Of a stretch of 64,000 bases of DNA, positions 1-13,454 are shown one piece after another; the stretch's first letter is position 1; each line of letters opens with the position of its first letter. Source of the DNA: Bolinopsis microptera (Eukaryota; Ctenophora; Tentaculata; Lobata; Bolinopsidae); the NCBI RefSeq assembly GCF_026151205.1, contig NC_087081.1, positions 17,275,058 through 17,339,057 on the forward strand. The letters are read 5' to 3'. The notes beneath the pieces were generated by a model, which worked only from the letters and a program-made list of their open reading frames with translations, did no database searches and was not told the DNA's origin. The translations under genes and the position numbers were made by a program.

Positions 1-156
1 TTCGATATTTCTTTGATTTCAAAACGCAGTAATTATATCTATATCTAATAAGTATAAAGTTGCAAAATAATTATCAGAGTAATTTGTGCACGTCTTCTAG
101 CGTACCGTTAACAATCGCCGACACTATCGTACTGATCCATCTCCCGATCTTCTTAA

Positions 157-228
157 ACTATATATTTCCACAGAGAGTACCGTGTAACCATGGCAACCAT
201 GATAGTAACTATATATTTCCACAGAGAG
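157..228 (+). repeat. Two-copy tandem duplication of a 3' splice site
   Basis: The stretch tatatatttccacagagag occurs at about 159-178 and again at about 210-228, roughly 50 bp apart. The right copy is the acceptor of the protease exon. The left copy is an intact-looking duplicate of the polypyrimidine tract, the AG and the first exon bases. Confidence 0.6.
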
Positions 229-1168
229 CACGATGTGCGTGGTTGATCCTGATCGGGAAGCTACTGCCTTTGCTGGGGACTCTGGAGGCCCACTTTTCGT
301 GAAATCTGGAGAAAACTTCGCACAAATAGGCTTAGTGAGCTGGGGAGCAGGGGACGCGAAAGAGAAAGCGTACAATATGTTCCTTAACCTCCACCATTAC
401 ACTGACTGGGTTAAAGCTGCCATTAAGCGTGCTGAAGCAGAGTCATGGTTGGAACTTCACACGGGCGCTAACCATGGGGTGGTGGTGATACACGATAACA
501 CGGGTCACAAGTCCACTATTTGTAACGAAAATGTGGGTAAAGACGAGGTCAATGCTATTTGCAGAGAACAGGGCTACAAAATGGGAGTTCTGGCTGACGT
601 TAGAGAGTACAGACCAGATAGGAAACGTAGAAACCAGGATACCACACCATTCGGGCAGACAAATCTGAAATGTAGTGCTGAGGCTAAAGATGTGATGTCA
701 GAGTGTACAATGGATAAGTACGGCGAGTCTGAAGTGCCGTGTTTTAGCGGGGAGGAACTAGCTGTGAAGTGCTCTAACCAGGTGTGGCACTTCAAGGTAA
801 CCCGCATTGTGCCCAAAACTAGGACCGTTAAAGGTACCAGCTTTGTAAAGGGTAAGGTAATGTGTGAGGTCACCGCTAGCAAATATGGTATGGACCTGGA
901 TTTGAAATCTCACGTGAGAGTAGGCCTAGTAATGAGAGGAGTAGATGGTGTAGAGGAAGTAGATGCAGATATGAAATACAAGAGGCGGGTGAACGCTTAT
1001 ACGTCTAAAGTTAAATCTACAGACGAAATAAAAGAGGACGAATGTTTTGCTTGCATTGCTTACGTGGGCGGCACCACAATCTACACTGTAGCAACACATG
1101 GTCCTGAGGATTGTCCTGACATTGACCAACATTACCAGCAGTGGGTGGAGGAGCAACACCACGTGTAA
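225..1168 (+). CDS. Trypsin-like serine protease with SRCR domain, 3' exon(s), partial
   Basis: The exon opens after a 3' splice site (ttccacag at 217-224, phase 1) and reads to a TAA at 1166-1168. It starts near the end of an S1 protease domain. GDSGGPL, carrying the catalytic Ser, is about 20 residues in, followed by the usual IGLVSWGAG stretch and the C-terminal helix. The catalytic His and Asp must lie in exons left of the window. After the protease comes a cysteine-rich segment (GVVVIHDN..., ICREQGYKMG, FGQTNLKC, ELAVKC) that resembles a scavenger receptor cysteine-rich domain, then about 110 residues I cannot assign. This suggests a secreted protease of the immune or matrix type. The stop lies inside an inserted CRE/E-box repeat. 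A second, diverged copy of the last ~25 codons follows at 1231-1315. Confident for the protease end, moderate for SRCR. Confidence 0.75.
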
Positions 1169-1235
1169 TGACGTCACACCACGTGTTATGACGTCACACC
1201 ACGTGTTATGACGTCACACCACGTGTTATGTAGCA
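1160..1235 (+). repeat. CRE/E-box minisatellite at the end of the protease coding region
   Basis: Three to four copies of a ~20-bp unit, TGACGTCACACCACGTG plus TTA. The unit joins a perfect CRE palindrome (TGACGTCA) and a perfect E-box palindrome (CACGTG). It supplies the present stop codon of the protease ORF. Confidence 0.85.
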
Positions 1236-1315
1236 ACACACGGCCCTGATGATTGTCGTGACATTGACCAACATTACCAGCAGTGGGTGGAGAAGCAACA
1301 CCACCAGAATTAGTC
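1231..1315 (+). pseudogene. Displaced duplicate of the protease C-terminal codons
   Basis: The sequence encodes VATHGPDDCRDIDQHYQQW... and ends in TAG. It is a near copy of the last ~25 codons of the upstream ORF (VATHGPEDCPDIDQHYQQW...). The CRE/E-box repeat array separates the two copies. This copy may be the original C-terminus, cut off by the insertion. Confidence 0.6.
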
Positions 1316-1759
1316 GAATTTTAGTGTATTGTAGTATTTGGTCTTACCAATGGTAAAGACTCACTGTTTATTGTTTAATAATGCTTTGACTCTTTTTAGT
1401 TGTTTTACAAGTTTACAATCACTCACATTACTTATTGATAAATTAAAAATGTTTTGTTTAAATTTCCCATCATTTATCTAATCCCAGGGCCAGGGTCACC
1501 ACCTACCCTGATCACAAAAATCCCTCCTTTTCACTATTATCCATTCGTAACCATCCTTTACTTTTTTTTAAGTGGTGGATGGAAAAAATTAAACATAAGT
1601 GATAAGATACTCGAAGAAGTTTAAATTAGATGATGATCGCTATTTATCAAAATTTAACAAGAATTATTAATTAAGCTTAAATAAATCATTTTGTTTTCAT
1701 TGTAGAAGCGTGTTAATTGATAATAATGAGCATGAAATGAGAACTAGCTTGAAACTCAC
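1316..1759. other. No gene seen
   Basis: AT-rich sequence after the protease and before the leftmost DNMT1 exon. No convincing exon on either strand. The CXXC exons of DNMT1 expected further left on the minus strand were not found. Confidence 0.5.
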
Positions 1760-4700
1760 AGTTGCTTGCATTTGATCCACGAAAATGGCCTCGAAGGAAG
1801 ATTGTACGAGGGGCGTGACAGTTGCGTGCGATATGTCCGTACTTTTAGTTTTACTAGCAACCTGGGGGTCGACAATTTTAAATAAACTATACATTTTCAG
1901 GTGCGCAATAGAATTACAAATATGCGCTAAAATGTACAGATCCAACAACCCGTTTTAGAGGTAACTTTTGAAAAGTTGAAGTAACAGGGTCAACAGTTGA
2001 AGGTTAACAACTATTCACTGCAACTTACTGCTGCCTAGCTAAATTTAACAAACCTTAGGTTGAACATTAACGAGAGCTCTATGAGAGTTAGCTGGCTGTG
2101 TCCCACCCAGAGTAACTCCAGCCAGCTGGATAAGCCCTCTCACTGCGGGCACTGTGATCAGTAGGTCCTCATCATCATCAGCAGCCTGACAGTTATTAGA
2201 TAATTAGTTAATTAGATAATTATTAGGTCCTCATCATCATCAGCAGCCTAACAGTTATTAGATAATTACCTAGTTAATTAGATAATTAGTAGGTCCTCAT
2301 CATCATCAGCAGCCTACCAGTTATTAGTTAATTAGTTAATTAGATAATCAGTAGGTCCTCATTATCATCAGCAGCCTAACAGTTATTAGATAATTAGTTA
2401 ATTAGATAATTAGTAGGTCCTCATTATCATCAGCAGCCTAACAGTTATTAGATAATTAGTTAATTAGATAATTAGTTAATTAGATAATTAGTAGGTCCTC
2501 ATTATCATCAGCAGCCTAACAGTTATTAGATAATTAGTTAATTAGATAATTAGTTAATTAGATAATTAGTAGGTCCTCATCATCATCAGCAGCCTAACAG
2601 TTATTAGATAATTAGTTAATTAGATAATTAGTAGGTCCTCATCATCATCAGCAGCCTAACAGTTATTAGATAATTAGTTAATTAGATAATTAGAAGGTCC
2701 TCATCTGCATCAGCAGCCTAACAGTTATTAGATGATTACCTAGTTAATTAGATAATTAGTAGGTCCTCATCATCATCAGCAGCCTAACAGTTATTAGATA
2801 ATTAGTTAATTAGATAATCAGTAGGTCCCTCATTATCATCAGCAGCCTAACAGTTATTAGATAATTAGTTAATTAGATAATTAGTAGGTCCTCATTATCA
2901 TCAGCAGCCTAACAGTTATTAGATAATTAGTTAATTAGATAATTAGTTATTAGATAATTAGTAGGTCCTCATTATCATCAGCAGCCTAACAGTTATTAGA
3001 TAATTAGTTAATTAGATAATTAGTAGGTCCTCATCATCATCAGCAGCCTAACAGTTATTAGATAATTAGTTAATTAGATAATTAGTTAATTAGATAATTA
3101 GTAGGTCCTCATTATCATCAGCAGCCTAACAGTTATTAGATAATTAGTTAATTAGATAATTAGTAGGTCCTCATTATCATCAGCAGCCTAACAGTTATTA
3201 GATAATTAGTTAATTAGATAATTAGTTAATTAGATAATTAGTAGGTCCTCATTATCATCAGCAGCCTAACAGTTATTAGATAATTAGTTAATTAGATAAT
3301 TTGTAGGTCCTCATTATCATCAGCAGCCTAACAGTTATTAGATAATTAGTTAATTAGATAATTAGTTAATTAGATAATTAGTAGGTCCTCATTATCATCA
3401 GCAGCCTAACAGTTATTAGATAATTAGTTATTAGATAATTAGTAGGTCCTCATCATCATCAGCAGCCTAACAGTTATTAGATAATTAGTTAATTAGATAA
3501 TTAGTTAATTAGATAATTAGTAGGTCCTCATTATCATCAGCAGCCTAACAGTTATTAGATAATTAGTTAATTAGATAATTAGTAGGTCCTCATTATCATC
3601 AGCAGCCTAACAGTTATTAGATAATTAGTTAATTAGATAATTAGTTAATTAGATAATTAGTAGGTCCTCATTATCATCAGCAGCCTAACAGTTATTAGAT
3701 AATTAGTTAATTAGATAATTAGTAGGTCCTCATCATCATCAGCAGCCTAACAGTTATTAGATAATTAGTTAATTAGATAATTAGTTAATTAGATAATTAG
3801 TAGGTCCTCATCATCATCAGCAGCCTAACAGTTATTAGATAATTAGTTAATTAGATAATTAGTAGGTCCTCATCATCATCAGCAGCCTAACAGTTATTAG
3901 ATAATTACCTAGTTAATCAGATAATTAGTAGGTCCTCATCATCATCAGCAGCCTACCAGTTATTAGTTAATTAGTTAATTAGATAATCAGTAGGTCCTCA
4001 TTATCATCAGCAGCCTAACAGTTATTAGATAATTAGTTAATTAGATAATTAGTAGGTCCTCATTATCATCAGCAGCCTAACAGTTATTAGATAATTAGTT
4101 AATTAGATAATTAGTTAATTAGATTAATTGGGTCAACTACATCCTTAAAAAAACTAAAAATATAACAAAACTAAATCCTTAATGAAACTAAAAATATAAC
4201 TAAAATAAAAAATAAAAAACTAACTCTATCATAGCTCTCGATCTGCTCAATGAGAAACTGAGCGTGCTTCAGAAGAGTTTCCTCGGAGAACTTGGCGCAG
4301 TTCTCGGGTGGCACTACTAGCTGAACACAGTTGATCAGATCCTCCATTGTCATATCTGAGAGGTAGTGGAAGTATTAAGTATTAAGTAACGACTAAAATC
4401 GTTTTTTTTTAAAACGGATATAAAATTTAGTTCAACAGCTTGGATCTGCAGTGGTCGGGTGGACTTCACCACTGCACTGCTACTATATCAGTATTAACAT
4501 ATTATTAGCATATTATTAGCATATTATTATATGTTAATTTATAAACTACAAACCTGAATCCTCCTCCAATATCTCGATTACTGTTTTGCTAAGATATGTT
4601 TTCTCACGTAACATGTCGAATAAGAGGGCATACTGTTCACTGGGTTGGGATAACAGATAGTCTGCATATGCTGACAAGAGAAGTGGTGTTATTACGTCAC

Positions 4701-7124
4701 ACCACGTGTTATTACGTCACACCACGTGTTATGACGTCACACCACGTGACCATACTGTTCACTAGGTTGGGATAACAGATAGTCTGCATATGCTGACAAG
4801 AGAAGTGGTGTTATGACGTCACACCACGTGTTATGACGGCACACCACGTGTTATGACGGCACACCACGTGTTATGACGTCACAACACGTGACCATACTGT
4901 TCACTGGGTTGGGAAAACAGATAGTCTGCATATGCTGACAAGAGAAGTGGTGTTATGACGTCACACCACGTGTTATGACGTCACACCACGTGACCATACT
5001 GTTCACTGGGTTGGGATAACAGATAGTCTGCATATGCTGACAAGAGAAGTGGTCTTATCAGTCAACTTGGTTGGGTAATAAATTTACTCAGAATTACATT
5101 GAACAAAAGCCCCGGTATAAAGTGGTAAAGTATGGGTAGGGTAAATTGGAGTTTTATTGTACCAACCTTATTCTTAAACACACAATAATGAACAGTACAC
5201 ACATATAACACATATAGTACAGTATATAGTACCTGTGGTGAAGCCTATTAGTTCTTTCTCCCCTCCATCAAACCCAGCTATGTACCAGGAATCAATGGGA
5301 CCCAGTCTGGAACCCCGCACTCCACCTGAATGTGGTGAATGTTATATTATATATTATATATAATATGTTATCAGATAACCTAATCTATTTTAGTACAGGT
5401 ATAATATTAATCTGTGTTCAGTGGCATAACTGTACATGTAGGTTTATTGTAGGAGAAGATGTTTCACCTTGAAGACTTGGGGAATCGTCGTAGATAGGTT
5501 TAACATAACCACTAAAGTAGAGATGTACATTCTGGTCTATCAACCCTGGGAGTAGATAGGTTTAATGTTTATACAGGCGAGTAGTATGTATAATATAGTA
5601 CCGACTATTGATATAATGCTTAAACATTTATGAACATGATAAATAAGATGAGTGTAAGTAAACAAGTCCATCTTTAATGGATTTTCCTTGACTAAGTCTT
5701 AACTTCCTTGACTAAGTCTCGCTTAGTGCCTAGAATGTGCCCAAACTGTGAAAATATAGCCAACTGGGCACCCTATCAAGTATCAACATGTTACAAGGCT
5801 ACCCACCCATAGCACTGAAAACAGATTATCTGCTATTTCTAACTCACCAGTGTCAAAGGGGCACAAGTGACCATACTCATCATACACAGTAAAGTCAGTG
5901 ATACGATGCTGCGGTTTTTCGTTCCACTCACTGTCACCTGAATTATAAATCAATTTCGTTATGATTCCCCCAATTCCTAAATCATTTATTTAGAAGAACT
6001 GAAAAATTCAGCAGATAGAACTTTTACAAAATTTCCACCAAAAGATGTAAGTTTACCATTACTGTCAGCGTCAAACAGGGACAAGGACTCTGAAGCCAAT
6101 GCAATGAACTCCTCTACAGCATCAGCATCATCACCTCCGAACATCTTCAACGATTCAGAATCCAGCAGCTGATTTTAATATAACACTTGAATGAGCTAGT
6201 ACATTAAAATTCATTTAATATATTGGTGACTCAATATTTATTTTTTAAATGTATATATACATATACATATATATACTAACTAGAGTAAAATTTGAACGCA
6301 TTTAAGTTTTGTCAACTTACTTGTTTGCAGACATCACATTTCAAAGGCTTAGATGCAAGGCTTTTCTTTTTGAGATTCTTATTGGAGTCCCCATTGTAGT
6401 TTTCTGTTTTTAAACGCTTACTTGCTGGTCCTTCTGTTAGAAAGACATTCAGAGAACCAAGCTTTTCTTTAATTTCATGTAATACAACTTGGTGTTCCAA
6501 AAGCATTGTCTCAAAAGTGTTTCTCAATAACAAAATTATGTATAAAGGATCGGTGGGTGTAATTCGAGTTGTATGGTCAGAGGACCCTTGATAAAATTAT
6601 TCTTTGACTATTACTAAGCTTAACATTTTGAATTTGTAGAACAATTTATCTATGATTTTCAAGAACAAATGGTTCAATACATTTTGCAATTCAATAACCA
6701 CTGCATGACTTAGTTAGTATTGCTCTAAAATTTCTAACCTTGTTCTGTCAGAACAATTTGGCACGAGGTTTCTTCCCCAACTATGAAACTATATTATCGA
6801 CCTACTCATAAGAGCGAAGAAAGATTACCAAAAAGCATCAAATAATGGTAAAAACTTAGTTATGCAAATGATTGAAAAGAAATCAATCAAGGATCCTCTA
6901 ACCATGACATGTAGAATTGCACTCTCCTACTTAATAAATATTTTTTACCAGGAATCAAATTTACCTTGAGCCTCTGCTACAATATCTGTTGAAGATGAGG
7001 GTATCCCATCAACAACGTTCAGAGATACTTTTATGTCAGTTTCTACATCTTGGGACTTCTTCAATTTACTAACTTTAGCTGGAAACATCTGCCGAAGATC
7101 TTTCTGCTTGACATTTTTAACCAT
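1760..7124 (-). CDS. DNMT1: DNA (cytosine-5)-methyltransferase 1, N-terminal half (RFTS), ten exons
   Basis: Maintenance methyltransferase acting in the nucleus on hemimethylated CpG. Exons in transcript order: 6965-7124, about 6321-6509 or 6522, 6057-6168, 5848-5937, 5468-5545, 5233-5325, 4554-4670, 4225-4355, 2054-2185, 1760-1861. Phases agree at every junction from 6321 leftwards. The first exon has QKDLRQMF, like the PCNA-binding QxxI..HF of DNMT1. Then come a Lys-rich linker and the RFTS domain: [82 protein letters not shown], then [10 protein letters not shown]. Where vertebrate RFTS has a zinc-ligand Cys (YCKHGH), this has YDEYGH. About 400 residues are present. The CXXC, BAH and catalytic regions are not seen. 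The first ATG (7122-7124) may be internal, because a possible acceptor lies just upstream next to the scaffold gap. Introns at 2186-4224 and 4671-5232 carry splice-site minisatellites. Confidence 0.9.
2160..4125 (-). repeat. Minisatellite made of the 3' splice site and first 21 bases of a DNMT1 exon
   Basis: About 30 copies of a 60-80 bp unit. On the minus strand each unit reads an AT-rich tract (TAATTAACTAATTATC type), then TTAG, then GCTGCTGATGATGATGAGG. The copy at 2160-2190 is the real exon start, with acceptor GTCAG and first exon base at 2185. The array therefore fills the end of the intron with imitation acceptors. Reading from an upstream copy meets an in-frame TAA within one unit. 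Confidence 0.9.
4629..5056 (-). repeat. Four copies of a DNMT1 exon start, interleaved with CRE/E-box repeats
   Basis: The real exon start (acceptor CTTGTCAG, exon base 4670) and ~40 bases of exon are repeated at about 4741-4810, 4888-4950 and 4992-5056. Between the copies lie one to four units of TGACGTCACACCACGTG. Only the leftmost copy continues into the full exon. Confidence 0.88.
6534..6964. other. DNMT1 intron, nothing recognised
   Basis: AT-rich intron between the first and second visible DNMT1 exons. The phase of the first exon (ends phase 1) does not match either plausible acceptor of the next. A small exon may be hidden here, or one border may be misread. Confidence 0.4.
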
Positions 7125-7210
7125 TTTTATTGCTAAGGTTCAAAACAAGATGTAGACTTATAATCAAATTAACACAACAAATTGCATGGTACAATAAATA
7201 AATTTTAAAA

Positions 7211-7310
7211 NNNNNNNNNNNNNNNNNNNNNNNNNNNNNNNNNNNNNNNNNNNNNNNNNNNNNNNNNNNNNNNNNNNNNNNNNNNNNNNNNNNNNNNNNN
7301 NNNNNNNNNN
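7211..7310. other. Scaffold gap (100 N)
   Basis: Exactly 100 N, the usual convention for a gap of unknown length. It lies between the DNMT1 5' end and the truncated PSMC4 gene. Confidence 0.98.
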
Positions 7311-7394
7311 GTGTTGTAGGAACTATATAATATATTTTGGGGGTTTTGTAGTAAACCATATAAATATGTTGGTTTTGTGGGAAACTAAAAAAAA

Positions 7395-7748
7395 ATATCT
7401 GTTGTAGGTTGTAGTGAACTTACAACTAATTTGTAGTATTGTAGTGAACTATATTAACTATACTGTTGTAGTGTTGTAGTGAACCATACTAACTATACTG
7501 TTGTAGTGTTGTAGTGAACTATATTAACTATACTGTTGTAGTGTTGTAGTGAACTATACTAACTATACTGTTGTAGTGTTGTAGTGAACTATACTAACTA
7601 TACTGTTGTAGTGTTGTAGTAAACTATATTAACTATACTGTTGCAGTGTTGTAGTGAACTATACTAACTATACTGTTGTAGTGTTGTAGTGAACTATACT
7701 AACTATACTGTTGTAGTGTTGTAGTGAACTATATTAACTATACTGTTG
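7395..7748. repeat. 35-bp minisatellite, left block
   Basis: About nine copies of a 35-bp unit (core ctgttgtagtgttgtagtga). The same array resumes at 9625, on the other side of the LINE, so the LINE interrupts it. Confidence 0.9.
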
Positions 7749-9624
7749 TGGTGGTGGTGATGGGCTAGGCGTCTAAGGGTCCCTCAAGCAAGGTCTTCTT
7801 AGCAAACGCCAGGATTTCTATCGGGTTGGTGGTTAGTATGTCCAAGTTTTAAGTCAGATTTTCCGAAGATTTCTTCTCTCGTCCTGATCGTTGCAGGGCA
7901 CCGAATCCAGAGTGGTACCGTTTCTTCTTCTTCTCCGCAACGGGGACAAGTTGCACTCTTTGTAGAGTCGATCCTATTTTTGTAGTGGGACAGGTGAAGG
8001 CAATGGCCTGCTCTGAGTTGTGCTAGCAGCGCTCCGTCTTTCCTGCTCTCTATTTTACTGTCCGCTCTTTTTCTGTTGTATCCCTTGTAAGTCTGGGAGA
8101 CCAGGTGGTGTTGGGGGTCGCTATCCTTGATGTGAGCCTTTGCTACTGCTCTGGCAACTCCGTATGAGATTGTAGACTGTCCTTGGCCCAGGTCGGGAGT
8201 TGTGCTGCTTCCTTTGCTGCTTTGTCAGCGTATTCGTTCCCAGGAATGTTGGAGTGGCCGGGAATCCAGTGCAGGTACGTTGTCCCATGGAGTGATTCCA
8301 GAGTTTTCCTGATATTCTGTGTGTCTGGGTTCAGGCTATCGATGCTAGTCAGTAATGCCTGGCTATCAGAGCATATGATGGTGTCATCATACTTCTGGTT
8401 CTCTGTCATCCATTTCAGGGCTTCCGTAAGTGCAGTTTTCTCCTCACCATAGGAGCAGGTGAACTTATTTCCCTTCTTTTTGATGGTCTCCAGTATAACG
8501 GGGTTAGCTGCTGACCCTGTGGTGATAACTGCTGCTGCTCCACCTTCCTTTGTTCCACCTTTACATGATCCGTCAGTATAGATGGTAGTACATATGTCGT
8601 ACTTGTCAATCATTCTGATAGCACTTTGGGCGGTCAGTCTTTTGGCAGAGCTTTCGTTAGCTGAATCGCTTGTGTCCCAGAAAGTGTCTCTTGGTCGTGT
8701 GGAGAAAGGGTGTTGGTTGTTAGGCACAGCTGGATGGGATTTGGGTACTAGCATAGGAGTCTCTGGGAGTGCTGTGAACACTTTCCAGTTCCTTTTCCTC
8801 TGTTCTTCTGAATTCTCCCAGGGCTTTTGGAATGGAGATGGGAGGGCTTCTACGGGATTTCCGTGAGTTGGTAGTTGCCCTCTGGTGGAGTTAGTTTTCT
8901 CTCTCCAGGAACTACGGATCTTGCTTCTGTGGGTGGTAGGTGTTTTAGGGCGTAGTGCTGCGTGCCTTGGATGATCTGAAGGGAGTCGGTCTGCTTTTTC
9001 TGCAGCAATAGTGATGATTCGCTCACTATGTGTCTTGTAGCTTTCAACTTCAGCTTCGATTCTTAGCGCTTCTGTAGGTGTTGACGAGTATTGACCAGTG
9101 ACTAGCCTCAGGGCTTTGTTCTGTGCTACTTCTAGCTTGTTGAGTTGAGTAGCAGATAGCCATGGTTGCCAAGCAGCTGCAGCATAATCAAGTACGCTCC
9201 TCTGGGTAGCAATGTACACCCCTCCGTAGGTTTTCTTTTCTCCAGCCCCACTGTTTTCCTGCCAGGGACGCCAGTATCTTACAGCGTTCAGAGACTTTCT
9301 TGGTCACTTCAGTGACATGCTGTTGAAATGACAGTGTTCGGTCCATATGAACCCCAAGGAACTTTGGGCTAGCGTTGAACGGGATAGGTGTTACATCCAG
9401 GTTCAAGGAGGGTCTCCACTTTGCTTCATTAGTAGCTGGAGTGAAGAACGTAGCTTCACTTTTATCTACATTGAGCATCATCTTTTTCCTGTTGCTCCAT
9501 TCCTGTACTTTATCAAGAGCTAGCTGAACTTGTCTGTTGGCTTTGTTGAGATCGATGTCTGATGCCCACAGGGAGGCATCATCTGCAAACAGAGCTAACT
9601 CTACTCCTTCTGGGATCACTTCAC
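7749..9624 (-). mobile_element. 5'-truncated non-LTR retrotransposon with RNase H domain
   Basis: On the minus strand the element starts inside a reverse transcriptase domain (ALFADDASLWAS, at 9188-9619). It continues after a frameshift near 9200 through the thumb region to an RNase H domain (8143-9219) with TDGSC, E..AL, CSDSQAL and WIPGHSNIPGNEYAD. A degraded CPRCG zinc knuckle (about 7940-7980) and a CAC-repeat tail near 7748 follow. The RNase H suggests an I/R1/LOA-type LINE. It lacks ORF1, the endonuclease and most of the RT, and carries stops, so it is a dead 5'-truncated insertion. The same 35-bp minisatellite flanks both sides. Confidence 0.88.
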
Positions 9625-11229
<1,605 letters not shown>

Positions 11230-11524
11230 TTCAGCCCTACAAATAGTACACAGTTCAACTAAAAGTGAGGAATTTAAATCCTAGTCATAATGTTTCCATA
11301 GCCATAATTGACTGATTTTTGTCAACAAAAGAATATTCAAATTAATTTAAAATTAGCTGCTCTCAGGGGTTCTCAAGACGTTCGAATTGAGCGCATATGT
11401 TAGATCTAGCTAGATCCTTGTTGATTCTTGGGACAAAAAAACGTGCAAAAAAAACGTGCGGCAAATATGCCAACTACTTCCTAGAAATTCTTCCAGATTC
11501 CTAAGAATCTGACTACTTAATTTC

Positions 11525-11640
11525 TAGTCGACTACGTGGCTCAATAGGTTAATGCATTCTCTTCCAATCTGCAGGATGCGAGTTCTGGACTCACAGACGA
11601 TAATTGTATTCCCACTTTTTTGGCAATTATGAATAACTAA
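11525..11640 (+). mobile_element. tRNA-like SINE fragment
   Basis: Box A-like tggctcaataggttaatgc and box B-like gatgcgagttctggactc are spaced as in tRNA-derived promoters. It does not fold into an intact tRNA. It resembles the better-defined SINE at 44737-45042. Confidence 0.4.
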
Positions 11641-11929
11641 TGAATATATCATTTGTCGTGTAACAGTGCAATATCATTTGTCGCAAATCAGAATAATCAG
11701 AAACTATTTGGAAAACCCAAAAACTGACTAATGAATAACTAATAATACCTCAGTAATATAATCAGCAAAGCTCAATACATTATGGTATGGAATTGAGGGT
11801 GAAACATAATGAAATAGTCACCTTGGCCACGGAGCGGCTGAAAAATGTATAGTCCATATTTTCATAATTGTAATTGATTACATTAAATGACAGTTGCCCT
11901 AGATTAGAGGGTCATTTACCCTCCAGCCT

Positions 11930-12745
11930 AGAAGAAGCCAGCGCCATCCGGCTGTAAAAGTCACTGATGCAGACTTTGCTGACGACCTTGCTCTAATCAC
12001 GGATAGTGTTGCAGAAGCCCAAGATTTCCTCAAGAGTTTGGAACTGGCGGCCAATTCAGTCTGACTCCACCTTAACGAGGGGAAACTAAGTACATGGAAT
12101 CAACATTAGAGATCATGATATTCAGACAATATCGGCAGCGAGTGAGAAGAATATAGAAAAAAAGTCGAGGACTTTGTATACCTGGGTAGTAGAATGAAGA
12201 GTTCTGAGAAAGGCTTTGAAGTTAGAAAAGCTAAGGCTTGGGCAGAATGTCACCAGATGAAGATCAATGAAACAATAAGTTTTCAATGAAACAGATGGAA
12301 GTCTGGTATGGGTAGAGATCTCAAGGTATGACTGTTCCAGTCTACAGTCGAGTCCATCCAAGTCAATATGGCTCTGAAACATGGACTGTCACTCAGACCC
12401 TCCATAGTGGCACCCAACATAGACCAACAATAATGTAGATGGACACCTTATTAGAGCATCTGATAAGATAGCTGAGTGGAGGATGAGGCTCCCTGGTCAT
12501 CTTGCCAGACACAACGAACTTCTGACCGAAGCTGATGGGTCTGTCCGTGAACACCTTCACGGACATCAGCGTAGGGAAAGACCACACCTTGTGTATGAAG
12601 ACATTCTGCGGGGGGGGGGGGGGGGGGGGGCACGGGGCTTGACGACAGCAAACAGATTAACAAATTCATGCTGGATAGACAGATCTGGAGAAAAGTCACA
12701 TCTGCGCAGACATTGAAGCTGCCCTAAGTCGAAGTAAGTCAAGTA
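11930..12745 (+). mobile_element. Degraded LINE reverse-transcriptase fragment
   Basis: In shifting plus-strand frames it reads VTDADFADDLALITDS, then VEDFVYLGSRMKSS, then a C-terminal region ending CWIDR. FADD is the RT catalytic motif. Several stops and a ~20-G insertion (12610-12630) show that it is dead. Confidence 0.7.
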
Positions 12746-13450
12746 AGTCAAAATAGTACAGTTTAGGCACAAGAAATATTTCTTCCATTTCAACTCAACA
12801 AGCGATTGTAGTGAAAACTAGAGTAGAAGCTTGGAGAAATTTTTTATTAGAATGAATCTATATTTTGGTATTTAAAAATAGAAATTGAGAGTATAATATA
12901 TATAAAATTGAGTATAATGAAGTTTTAAATAAGCACTGTAAAGTTTAACATTTCTATAGTTTCTTATAACCATTGATACAAATGCCATAATCTTTCGCCA
13001 GCCCTCCAATAAATAATGTCCACTTTCAAGTTGCATTTTATATCCTTTAATTACACATGTCATAAACATAAGTATATTATAATGTAAACTTTTTGTCACA
13101 ACAAGACTGGAATCCATAGTAACATCCCTTTATCTCTGCCAACAATTGTTATCTGGTCCAATAACTCATCTGGACTAGTGTTTCGGTGTGTGCAAAAGGT
13201 TTAAGGCCCAGACATTCCTTGCCTTGTTAGTTGTGTGTCCTTTCACAATCCAATTAGCAGTCAAGGACAAAACTCACGAGAAGAACAAAAACGTGAGTAC
13301 AACCAAAGAGTCTTGAATGTAGAGAAAGCCATGTTCACCCCACTAGTTTTTCAAAATATTTATTTTCGAGGGTGTCTAATGTTATAGCTAGACAATTACC
13401 ATCGTTGAAATTATCCGTGTATATCGTTTAAAAAAATGTATTGGGAATCA
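12746..13450. other. No gene seen
   Basis: AT-rich, no convincing exon or element border. Confidence 0.4.
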
Positions 13451-13454
13451 ACTT

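Noticed and set aside
7117-7359. An 80-codon ORF crossing the gap
   Set aside because: It depends on reading through 100 N.
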